From the NCBI GenBank assembly GCA_900550865.1, contig URTM01000016.1:1-59681 (forward strand): a DNA stretch of 59,681 nt, written 5' to 3'. Positions 16,596-24,192 of the stretch are shown one piece after another (position 1 is the stretch's first letter; each line of letters begins with the position of its first letter). Made by a program: the position numbers and the translations under genes. The notes beneath the pieces were generated by a model, which ran no database searches, was not told the DNA's origin, and was given only the letters and a program-made list of their open reading frames with translations. Source of the DNA: an uncultured Dorea sp. GTDB lineage: Bacteria; Bacillota; Clostridia; Lachnospirales; Lachnospiraceae.

Positions 16596-18080
16596 ATGAA
16601 CAACATGCCAGAAGTAAAAATCGGAGTCGTAGCAGTCAGCAGGGATTGTTTCCCGGAAAGCCTTTCTGTCAACAGAAGAAAGAATCTGATGAAAGCCTAT
16701 ACGGAAAAATACGGAGCAGAAGGAATCTATGAATGTCCTGTATGTATCGTAGAAAGCGAGATCCATATGGTACAGGCTCTGGAAGATATCAAGAATGCAG
16801 GATGTAATGCACTGTGCGTATATCTTGGAAACTTTGGACCGGAGATATCAGAAACATTACTTGCGAAACATTTCGATGGACCGAAGATGTTCGTAGCAGC
16901 AGCTGAAGAAAGCGGAGATAACTTATTAGACGGACGTGGAGATGCATATTGTGGTATGCTGAATGCAAGCTATAATCTTCAGCTTCGTAACATCAAAGCT
17001 TATATCCCGGAATATCCGGTCGGAGATGCAGAAGAATGTGCTGATATGATCCACGAATTCCTTCCGATCGCAAGAGCAGTCATCGGACTTCAGAACTTAA
17101 AGATCATCAGCTTCGGACCAAGACCGATGAATTTCCTTGCATGTAATGCACCGATCAAGCAGCTTTACAATCTTGGAGTAGAAATTGAAGAAAACTCAGA
17201 GCTTGATCTCTTCGAAGCATTCAATAAACATGCCGGAGATGAAAGAATTCCTGCAATCGTAAAAGAGATGGAAGAAGAACTCGGAGCAGGAAATAAGAAG
17301 CCGGAGATTCTTCCAAAACTGGCTCAGTATGAGATCACATTGAAGGACTGGGTAGAAGAACACAAAGGATACCGCAAATATGTAGCACTTACAAGCAAAT
17401 GCTGGCCGGCATTCCAGACACAGTTCGGATTCGTTCCATGTTATGTAAACAGCCGTCTGACAGCACAGGGAATCCCAGTTTCCTGCGAGGTTGATATCTA
17501 CGGAACATTAAGTGAGTTCATCGGAACGGTTGTAAGTCAGGATACAGTAACATTACTCGACATCAACAACTCTGTACCAAAAGATATGTACAAGAATGAT
17601 ATCGAAGGAAAATACAATTATACACAGAAAGACACATTCATGGGATTCCACTGTGGAAACACAGCTTCCAGCAAGCTTTCATTCTGTGAGATGAAATATC
17701 AGAAGATCATGGCAAGAGCACTTCCGGAAGAAGTTACACAGGGAACACTGGAAGGAGATATCGTGCCGGGAGATATCACATTCTATCGTCTGCAGAGTAC
17801 AGCAGATAACAAACTCCGCGCATATGTTGCACAGGGAGAAGTCCTTCCGGTAGCGACAAGATCCTTCGGTGCGATCGGTGTATTTGCAATTCCGGAAATG
17901 GGAAGATTCTACCGCCACGTGCTGGTAGAAAAGGGATTCCCACATCACGGAGCTGTTGCATTCGGACACTTTGGAAAAGAACTGTTTGAAGTATTCAAAT
18001 ACATTGGAGTCCCTGTAGATGAGATCGGTTATAACCAGCCTGCAGGAGTAAGATATCCTACAGAGAATCCTTGGGGATAA
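16596..18080 (+). CDS. L-fucose/L-arabinose isomerase-fold protein (FucI-like aldose-ketose isomerase)
   Basis: A 494-residue protein related to the FucI/AraA isomerases, which interconvert aldoses and ketoses with a divalent metal. Recognisable parts are the N-terminal Rossmann region (VKIGVVAVSRDCFP), the middle region (FGPRPMNF) and the C-terminal barrel with CWPAFQTQFGFVPCYVNSRL, EVDIYGTLSEFI, LDINNS, GFHCGNT and VAFGHFGKEL. The Glu, Asp and His in these blocks are candidate metal ligands. Xylulokinase follows, which makes a pentose such as D-xylose or an arabinose the likely substrate. It is not close enough to classical XylA or AraA for a symbol. AGGAGG precedes the ATG. Confidence 0.8.
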   Translation: MNNMPEVKIGVVAVSRDCFPESLSVNRRKNLMKAYTEKYGAEGIYECPVCIVESEIHMVQALEDIKNAGCNALCVYLGNFGPEISETLLAKHFDGPKMFVAAAEESGDNLLDGRGDAYCGMLNASYNLQLRNIKAYIPEYPVGDAEECADMIHEFLPIARAVIGLQNLKIISFGPRPMNFLACNAPIKQLYNLGVEIEENSELDLFEAFNKHAGDERIPAIVKEMEEELGAGNKKPEILPKLAQYEITLKDWVEEHKGYRKYVALTSKCWPAFQTQFGFVPCYVNSRLTAQGIPVSCEVDIYGTLSEFIGTVVSQDTVTLLDINNSVPKDMYKNDIEGKYNYTQKDTFMGFHCGNTASSKLSFCEMKYQKIMARALPEEVTQGTLEGDIVPGDITFYRLQSTADNKLRAYVAQGEVLPVATRSFGAIGVFAIPEMGRFYRHVLVEKGFPHHGAVAFGHFGKELFEVFKYIGVPVDEIGYNQPAGVRYPTENPWG

Positions 18081-18147
18081 TCAGGAAAGCTGTAAAGTTA
18101 AAGTGTTGTCAAAATGATATCGAAGTGATATAGAAGGACAGAATAAA

Positions 18148-18198
18148 ATGAACATAAAAGTATCAGGGACTGAGATTCCGGTTCCTGAAAAAAGGTGA
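18148..18198 (+). CDS. Possible 16-residue leader peptide before xylB
   Basis: ATG with GAAGGA eight bases upstream opens MNIKVSGTEIPVPEKR and stops at TGA 18196-18198, directly before the AGGAGG of xylB. A hairpin (TCAGGGAC / GTTCCTGA) lies within it. It could couple translation into xylB. It is too short for any homology claim. Confidence 0.25.
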   Translation: MNIKVSGTEIPVPEKR

Positions 18199-18210
18199 AG
18201 GAGGACAAGG

Positions 18211-19677
18211 ATGTTATACATAGGTGTAGATCTTGGAACATCGGCAGTAAAACTTCTGGTAATGGATGAGACAGGAGATATTAAAAAGATTGTTTCGAAA
18301 GAATATCCGCTCTATTTCCCACATCCGGGATGGTCGGAGCAGAAACCGGAAGACTGGTTTGAACAGTCAATAGAAGGAATCAAAGAACTGACTGCAGAGT
18401 GCGACAAGTCACAGGTGGCGGGAATCAGCTTTGGCGGTCAGATGCACGGACTGGTTGCACTGGATAAAGATGACAATGTGATCCGCCCGGCAATTCTCTG
18501 GAATGACGGAAGAACAGGGGAAGAGACAGAGTATCTGAATGAAGTGATCGGAAAAGACAAGTTATCTGAATATACGGCAAACATTGCATTTGCAGGGTTC
18601 ACTGCACCGAAGATATTATGGGTGAAAAAGCATGAGCCGGAGAATTTTGCGAAGATCGCAAAGATCATGCTGCCAAAAGACTATCTGGCGTATAAGCTTT
18701 CCGGTTCATTCTGCACAGATGTCTCCGATGCATCTGGAATGCTGCTTATGGATGTAAAGAACCGCTGCTGGTCGAAAGAAATGATGGATATCTGCGGTAT
18801 CACGGAAGAGAAGCTGCCGAAACTTTATGAAAGCTATGAAGTGGTTGGTACTTTGAAGAAAGAAATCGCAGATGAGCTTGGATTTTCTGAAAATGTGAAA
18901 GTCATCGCCGGAGCCGGAGACAATGCTGCAGCAGCAGTCGGGACCGGAACAGTCGGTGACGGAATGTGTAATATTTCCCTCGGAACCTCTGGAACAATCT
19001 TCATTTCCAGTGATAAGTTTGGAGTGGATGAGCATAATGCCCTGCACTCATTTGCGCATGCAGACGGACATTACCATCTGATGGGTTGTATGTTAAGTGC
19101 CGCATCCTGCAATAAATGGTGGAACGAAGAGATCCTGAAGACAAAAGATTTTGCTGCTGAACAGGCAGGAATCACGAAGCTTGGTGAAAACCGTGTATTC
19201 TATCTTCCGTATCTGATGGGAGAGAGATCGCCGCATAACAATCCGGATGCAAGAGCGATGTTCATCGGAATGTCCATGGATACTACCCGTGAAGATATGA
19301 CACAGGCAGTGCTGGAAGGTGTTGCATTTGGTCTTCGCGATTCTCTGGAAGTTGCAAGAAGTCTTGGAATCAAGATTGAAAGAACTAAGATCTGCGGCGG
19401 CGGGGCCAAGAGTCCGCTGTGGAAGAAGATGATCGCAAATATCATGAATCTGAAGGTGGATGTGGTAGAGAACGAAGAAGGACCGGCACTTGGCGGAGCG
19501 ATGCTGGCAGCTGTCGGATGCGGCGAATATCCGGATGTAGAGACGGCAGCAGCAAAGATCGTAAAGGTTGTCGATACAGTTGAACCAGCTGCTGAACTGA
19601 CTGCAAAATATGAAGAACGTTATCAGCAGTTCAGAAAGATTTATCCAACTGTGAAATGCTTATATGAAAAATGCTGA
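18211..19677 (+). CDS. xylB: Xylulokinase (FGGY family)
   Basis: A 488-residue FGGY carbohydrate kinase expected to phosphorylate D-xylulose for entry into the pentose phosphate pathway. It shows GVDLGTSAVKLLVMDE, the XylB-typical FGGQMHGLVALD and AILWNDGRT, the catalytic Asp region GAGDNAAAAVGTGTV, ISLGTSGTI and the C-terminal GGGAKSPLWKKMIA for nucleotide binding. The length is normal. It is third in the operon after the DUF4867 protein and the FucI-like isomerase, which should supply its ketose. AGGAGG precedes the ATG. A ribulokinase activity cannot be excluded. Confidence 0.88.
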   Translation: MLYIGVDLGTSAVKLLVMDETGDIKKIVSKEYPLYFPHPGWSEQKPEDWFEQSIEGIKELTAECDKSQVAGISFGGQMHGLVALDKDDNVIRPAILWNDGRTGEETEYLNEVIGKDKLSEYTANIAFAGFTAPKILWVKKHEPENFAKIAKIMLPKDYLAYKLSGSFCTDVSDASGMLLMDVKNRCWSKEMMDICGITEEKLPKLYESYEVVGTLKKEIADELGFSENVKVIAGAGDNAAAAVGTGTVGDGMCNISLGTSGTIFISSDKFGVDEHNALHSFAHADGHYHLMGCMLSAASCNKWWNEEILKTKDFAAEQAGITKLGENRVFYLPYLMGERSPHNNPDARAMFIGMSMDTTREDMTQAVLEGVAFGLRDSLEVARSLGIKIERTKICGGGAKSPLWKKMIANIMNLKVDVVENEEGPALGGAMLAAVGCGEYPDVETAAAKIVKVVDTVEPAAELTAKYEERYQQFRKIYPTVKCLYEKC

Positions 19678-19803
19678 TAGCTGTATAGAAAATAAACAGT
19701 GGCATACATAAGGCGGGGGAAAAACCTATATGAAAAATACGGATTTTACTTTCTTGGGCAGGACGGATATGTTAGAATAGTCAGAAGAGTGAAATCTTAG
19801 GTG

Positions 19804-19841
19804 AAGAGGTATGAGATGTGTAATTCTCATACCTCTTTTTC
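19804..19841 (+). terminator. Strong terminator between xylB and the uracil permease
   Basis: A perfect 12-bp stem AGAGGTATGAGA / TCTCATACCTCT with an 8-base loop is followed by a T run. An extended -10-like TGTTAGAAT lies just upstream (19770-19778), so it could also be an attenuator in the permease leader. Confidence 0.85.
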
Positions 19842-19953
19842 AAAGAAAGCGGTAATAGAAAACAGAGAGGATACTGGCAATATAGAAGCCGCTTTGTAAG
19901 AATCTGAGATGGAACAAAACGAAGCAAAGGAAAGTAGAGGAGGAAATGAAAAC

Positions 19954-21213
19954 ATGGAAAGTCATAAGATTATCCAGGTAGAAGAAAAAGTACCATTGAA
20001 ACTGTTGCTGCCACTTAGTATCCAGCATATGTTTGCGATGTTTGGGGCATCGGTTCTGGTTCCGTTCATATTCGGAATCAATCCGGCAATTGTACTTTTT
20101 ATGAATGGTGTGGGAACGTTGATCTTTATTGCAGTGACGAAAGCAAAGTCACCGGCATATCTGGGATCAAGCTTTGCATTCCTGGCACCGGCAGGCGTTG
20201 TCATAAGCAAGATGGGATATCCGTATGCACTGGGAGGATTCGTGGCAGTCGGATTCTGTGGATGTATCCTGTCATTTATCATTTACAAATGTGGAACAAA
20301 GTGGATCGATATTGTACTTCCACCGGCTGCGATGGGACCGGTCGTTGCACTGATCGGACTTGAGTTATCAAGCTCAGCAGCAAGCAATGCAGGTCTGCTG
20401 GACGATAAGATCAATCCGAAAAATGTACTTGTATTCGCAGTGACATTGGGGGTTGCAGTATTCGGAAATATTTTATTCAGAGGATTTTTATCGGTTATCC
20501 CGATCCTGATCGCGGTGATCGCTGGTTATCTGACTGCACTGGCATGTGGAATCCTTGATTTTACCCAGGTAATGGAGGCATCCTGGTTTGCGATCCCGAA
20601 TTTCCAGGCACCGAAGTTTGACATGGGAGCGATCCTTATGATCCTTCCGGTACTGCTGGTTATCACATCCGAGCATATCGGACATCAGGTTGTAACAAGT
20701 AAGATCATCGGAAGAGATCTCTTGTCAGATCCGGGACTCCACAGATCTCTGTTTGGAGATAACTTCTCTACCATGGTATCCGGATTGATCGGATCTGTGC
20801 CGACGACTACATATGGAGAGAACATCGGAGTAATGGCAGTCACGAAAGTATACAGTGTCCGCGTGATCGGCGGAGCTGCGATCCTGTCTATTATCTGTTC
20901 GTTCGTGGGAAAATTGTCGATGATGATCCAGACAATTCCGGGACCGGTTATCGGAGGAATCTCCTTCCTTCTGTATGGTATGATCGGGGCATCTGGCTTA
21001 CGTATCCTGGTAGACTCCAGGGTTGATTACGGAAGATCCAGAAACCTGATGTTAACATCCATCGTGTTCGTAACCGGTCTGTCTGGAATATCTGTGAATA
21101 TCGGAACTGTTTCGTTGACCGGAATGGTTCTGGCATGTGTCGTAGCTATGGCACTCAGTCTGATATTCTATATCTTAGATAAATTAAAGCTTACCAATGA
21201 TCAGGAAGCGTAA
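19954..21213 (+). CDS. uraA: Uracil/xanthine permease (NCS2 family)
   Basis: A 419-residue membrane protein with about 14 hydrophobic segments of the nucleobase-cation symporter-2 family. LSIQHMFAMFGASVLVP, SPAYLGSSFAFLAPAG, ITSEHIGHQV (the substrate-binding Glu region) and GSVPTTTYGENIG are typical of UraA. It imports uracil or a related base with protons. I took the ATG at 19954 (AGAGGAGG upstream); an in-frame ATG at 19909 lacks a ribosome site. It is unrelated to the surrounding arabinan genes. The stop overlaps the 3' end of the convergent GH43 gene by 23 bases. Confidence 0.92.
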   Translation: MESHKIIQVEEKVPLKLLLPLSIQHMFAMFGASVLVPFIFGINPAIVLFMNGVGTLIFIAVTKAKSPAYLGSSFAFLAPAGVVISKMGYPYALGGFVAVGFCGCILSFIIYKCGTKWIDIVLPPAAMGPVVALIGLELSSSAASNAGLLDDKINPKNVLVFAVTLGVAVFGNILFRGFLSVIPILIAVIAGYLTALACGILDFTQVMEASWFAIPNFQAPKFDMGAILMILPVLLVITSEHIGHQVVTSKIIGRDLLSDPGLHRSLFGDNFSTMVSGLIGSVPTTTYGENIGVMAVTKVYSVRVIGGAAILSIICSFVGKLSMMIQTIPGPVIGGISFLLYGMIGASGLRILVDSRVDYGRSRNLMLTSIVFVTGLSGISVNIGTVSLTGMVLACVVAMALSLIFYILDKLKLTNDQEA

Positions 21214-22657
21214 GGTCTTCTTTTCGCATAGCGAGAGAAGCACCCGGAACGGAGAAGTTCGGCATGCCGTCTTCGTCCCAGAATACTTTGCCGATGTAGG
21301 CATTTCTTCCGGCATCGTAAAGCGGCTGATAATCACCTTCCCCTAAGTAACGTTCTTCCTGACGTGCGTGATAGACCATCAGGTCTTCCGTATCGTCGGT
21401 AGAACGGGTGAAGCTGTTGTGGCCCGGTCCGAAGAATCCGGTAGCACGGCTGCTCTGGAATACCGGATAAGGGAGTTTTGTCCAGGAAGAAGAATCCAGA
21501 AGATCGGAATCTTCATCTGCATATAAAAGTCCCATATTGTAAAGTGCATCTGTGCCGCTTGCAGAGAACGTAAGGAAGATACGGCCATCATGTTTGATGA
21601 CTGCAGGACCTTCGTTTACTGCGAATCCATGAAGCTCCCAGTTATACTCCGGATGTGTCAGAAGAACGGACGGAGTGCAGATGGTCCATGGATTGGATAA
21701 TTTTGCAATAAAAATGTCGGAGATATTATTTGTCTTCTGCGCCCATACAAAGTAATCGACACCGTTATGATGGAAGAAGGTATGGTCCAGAGAAAAGTCA
21801 GTAAATGCAATGTCATTTTCCACGGTAGTCTGGATGGCACCTTTGTTGATCCATGGATCTGTCATCGGATCCTGGCCGGTACATGCAAGACAGTGTGGAC
21901 GGATCCGCCATGAAGAATGGTCGGATACGGTGGTGGTATAGTATACATACCAGCCGCCCTGGATATAATGAATCTCAGGAGCCCAGAGGTGAGGACTTAC
22001 ACGGTCCGGACCGATGGGCTCTCTTTCATAGATCACTCTCTCGGTATAGCGGCCGGAATTGTCGGTCAGATCTTCCAGCGTGTCGGCACAGCGCAAGATA
22101 ATATAACGATACTGGTAAGTACCATTTAAGTTGTGTCCGGCGTCGGTATGTGATCCAAGGAAATAATATTTCCCGTCGGTGTGTTTGTAGATATAAGGAT
22201 CCGCACGATGGCTGATGATCGGAGTGGCATAGTCGTTATCCTGGATACGTGCAGTACCGTCTTCGCTTCGGATAATGTTACGTGTCTCCTGCATTCTGTT
22301 TGTGTAAGTGACTTGTACTGTCTCTGGATTGTTTTCTGATTTTTCTACAGACTGAATGCATACGGCTTCGGGTTTGCCATATTTGTTCTGTAAAGAACAC
22401 AGACCGGTATAAGAGACCGGTTCTCCTTCCGAATCCTGTACTTTTAATGCATCGGATGCGGCGAGTTCTTCGCAAGGAAGAACGATCGGAAAACCGCCGT
22501 TCAGGGAGTACCAGTCCTTCCGGTTGTAACTGTATTCGAGATAATAATGATTTTCTTCCGGTGTTTCCCATGAGACATTCACGGATCGTATAAACGCAGT
22601 ATCCTGCTGATCATGATAGAACTTATCTGCCATAGGAAGTGTAATTGATTGATTCAT
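21191..22657 (-). CDS. GH43-family glycosidase (probable exo-arabinofuranosidase or xylosidase)
   Basis: A 488-residue five-bladed beta-propeller enzyme. The catalytic module begins near residue 140: base Asp153 in RADPYIY, the pKa-modulating Asp291 in SLDHTFF and general acid Glu349 in VNEGPAV, with LWAPEIHYIQGGWYVYY between them. About 130 N-terminal residues form a beta-rich accessory region. No signal peptide is seen, so it acts in the cytosol on imported oligosaccharides. It is divergent from the LacI gene with overlapping -35 boxes and convergent with uraA. AGGAGG precedes the ATG. Arabinose versus xylose specificity is not decidable by eye. Confidence 0.87.
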   Translation of the reverse strand: MNQSITLPMADKFYHDQQDTAFIRSVNVSWETPEENHYYLEYSYNRKDWYSLNGGFPIVLPCEELAASDALKVQDSEGEPVSYTGLCSLQNKYGKPEAVCIQSVEKSENNPETVQVTYTNRMQETRNIIRSEDGTARIQDNDYATPIISHRADPYIYKHTDGKYYFLGSHTDAGHNLNGTYQYRYIILRCADTLEDLTDNSGRYTERVIYEREPIGPDRVSPHLWAPEIHYIQGGWYVYYTTTVSDHSSWRIRPHCLACTGQDPMTDPWINKGAIQTTVENDIAFTDFSLDHTFFHHNGVDYFVWAQKTNNISDIFIAKLSNPWTICTPSVLLTHPEYNWELHGFAVNEGPAVIKHDGRIFLTFSASGTDALYNMGLLYADEDSDLLDSSSWTKLPYPVFQSSRATGFFGPGHNSFTRSTDDTEDLMVYHARQEERYLGEGDYQPLYDAGRNAYIGKVFWDEDGMPNFSVPGASLAMRKEDLTLPDHW

Positions 22658-22704
22658 AAATCCTCCTCAGGCATTGTATTCGTTAGAAAAATAAGGGTTT
22701 AATT

Positions 22705-22733
22705 ATTTTAGCATAGAATTAATTGATTGACAA
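22705..22733 (-). promoter_or_regulatory. Promoter of the GH43 gene
   Basis: On the minus strand TTGTCA (22728-22733), 17 bases, TAAAAT (22705-22710). Its -35 shares five bases with the opposite promoter. Confidence 0.7.
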
Positions 22734-22756
22734 GACAGAAACGAATAGTCTAAGAT
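22727..22756 (+). promoter_or_regulatory. Promoter of the LacI-family regulator
   Basis: TTGACA (22727-22732), 18 bases, TAAGAT (22751-22756). TTGACAA read on both strands gives back-to-back -35 boxes, so polymerases on the two promoters must compete. Confidence 0.7.
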
Positions 22757-22825
22757 AAATAATAGTATAGAAAGTAAAATAAGAACAGTGGTTGTGAACC
22801 ACAAAAGCGAGAGAGGGGAAAAAAG

Positions 22826-23881
22826 ATGGTTACGATCAAAGAGATTGCAAAGGAATGCAATGTCTCTGTCGCAACAGTATCGAATATCTTGAATCACAAA
22901 CCCGGCGCAAGTGATGAGACTAGAAAAAACGTGATGGCTAAGATAAAAGAGCTGAACTATAAGCCTAATACTGTGGCGAGAAATCTAAAGACGAAGAATA
23001 CGAGAACGATCGGAGTTATTATTGAAGATTTGACGATTTTCAGTATTCCGGATATCGTAGACGGTATTACAGAACATTGTGAGGAGAACAATTATCAGAT
23101 CCTGCTGATCAATCTGAGATTGTTCAAGAAGTATAATGATTTCTACTATCACAGAGATGACTACTATGGACGTGTCGGCGCGGAAATTGATAAACTGATC
23201 GCCAGACAGGTAGAAGGTGTGATCTATGTTGCGGCTCATGAGAGAATCATGCATTGTATTCCGGAGAATCTTCCGGTACCTGCGGTCATGGCATACGGAT
23301 ATACAGAGAATAAGGATATTCCTTCCGTGGTGGTAAATGACGAAGACGGAGCATATCAGATCGTACAATATCTGATCGCAAACGGACATCGTCATATAGG
23401 AATTATTACCGGTAAAGCTGACAGTATCCATATGCAGGAAAGACTTCTCGGAATGCAGAGAGCCTTTTTTGAAAATCAGATATTGTATAATCCCAAAGCA
23501 GTATATTATGGTGACTGGACCAGAAAAAGCGGTTATGAGGGAGCCGCCCGGATTTTGAAGCAGGGAGTGACAGCTATTTGCTGTATGAATGACCTGATGG
23601 CAGGCGGGGTATATGACCGCCTGGAAGAAGAAGGATTGATTCCGGGAAAAGATATAGCTGTTACAGGATATGATAACCGTGAATTATCCGGATATTATAA
23701 ACCGCCGCTTAGTACGATCTCTCTGCCGCTGCATGATATCGGATATATGGCAAGCGAAGTGATCATGCGTATGGTAGAAGAAAAAGAACTGAAGGAACCG
23801 GACGGGGTATACCGTGTCGGATGTCATATGCTGGAGCGCAATTCGGTCAGTAATATCAACGGAAATGCTCGAGAAGAATAA
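22826..23881 (+). CDS. LacI-family transcriptional regulator
   Basis: A 351-residue regulator with the N-terminal LacI helix-turn-helix (TIKEIAKECNVSVATVSNIL, then hinge KPNTVARNLKTKNTRTIGVI) and a periplasmic-binding-protein-like effector core (residues about 60-340; IIEDLTIFSIPDIVDGI, AVTGYDNRELSGYYKPPLSTI). It lies between GH43 and GH127/ABC genes and presumably controls both through LacI-type sites such as TTAAACGTTTAA before the GH127 gene. The effector is probably arabinose or an arabino-oligosaccharide. A perfect terminator follows. Confidence 0.92.
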   Translation: MVTIKEIAKECNVSVATVSNILNHKPGASDETRKNVMAKIKELNYKPNTVARNLKTKNTRTIGVIIEDLTIFSIPDIVDGITEHCEENNYQILLINLRLFKKYNDFYYHRDDYYGRVGAEIDKLIARQVEGVIYVAAHERIMHCIPENLPVPAVMAYGYTENKDIPSVVVNDEDGAYQIVQYLIANGHRHIGIITGKADSIHMQERLLGMQRAFFENQILYNPKAVYYGDWTRKSGYEGAARILKQGVTAICCMNDLMAGGVYDRLEEEGLIPGKDIAVTGYDNRELSGYYKPPLSTISLPLHDIGYMASEVIMRMVEEKELKEPDGVYRVGCHMLERNSVSNINGNAREE

Positions 23882-23902
23882 GAAAATAACGGAAATCAGA
23901 AA

Positions 23903-23950
23903 AAAATAAGCACTTACAGAAGCAAAAAAGGTTCTGTAAGTGCTTATTTT
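23903..23950 (+). terminator. Terminator of the LacI-family gene
   Basis: A perfect 18-bp stem (AAAATAAGCACTTACAGA / TCTGTAAGTGCTTATTTT) with a 12-base loop; the T run is part of the stem. The symmetry means it can work in both directions. Confidence 0.88.
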
Positions 23951-23978
23951 ATCATGAGTTTGTGAAAAATGCACAAAA

Positions 23979-24027
23979 TTAAACGTTTAAGTTTTACTTG
24001 CACTTATCATAAAAGTGAGCGTATAAT
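23979..24027 (+). promoter_or_regulatory. Promoter and LacI-type operator for the GH127-ABC-GH51 operon
   Basis: The perfect palindrome TTAAACGTTTAA (23979-23990) ends seven bases before TTGCAC (23998-24003), then 18 bases and TATAAT (24022-24027). The central CG of the palindrome is characteristic of LacI-family and CcpA sites. The leader to the GH127 ATG is about 160 bases, A-rich, with no open frame. Confidence 0.72.
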
Positions 24028-24130
24028 CAAATCAAACAAAAAAACAGGCAGAAAAGACAAAGATTTTAAGCCTGAAGAAAAGAAAAAAAGCATTGTATAT
24101 TGAAAAAAAGGGAAAATTAAAAAAAGAGTA

Positions 24131-24142
24131 TTAAACGATTAA
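24131..24142 (+). promoter_or_regulatory. Second LacI-type operator in the GH127 leader
   Basis: TTAAACGATTAA differs by one base from the palindrome at 23979-23990 and lies about 150 bases downstream of it. The pair could support DNA looping by a LacI-family dimer of dimers, or the site could act as a roadblock. Confidence 0.5.
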
Positions 24143-24192
24143 GAAAAATGGAAATCTGATCATAATATTTTTAATATTCTGAGGAAAAAATT

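Noticed and set aside
18160..18192. Hairpin TCAGGGAC/GTTCCTGA as a terminator before xylB
   Set aside because: It is followed by A residues, not T, on the transcribed strand and lies within an operon.
19730..19780. Sixteen-codon ORF after xylB (MKNTDFTFLGRTDMLE)
   Set aside because: It overlaps a possible promoter, has no recognisable relatives and a poor ribosome-site context.
19846..19895. PyrR-like leader before uraA (AAAGCGG/CCGCTTT stem with CAGAGAGG)
   Set aside because: Only the CAGAGAGG core fits. The flanking PyrR consensus is absent and the terminator lies upstream of it, the wrong order for attenuation.
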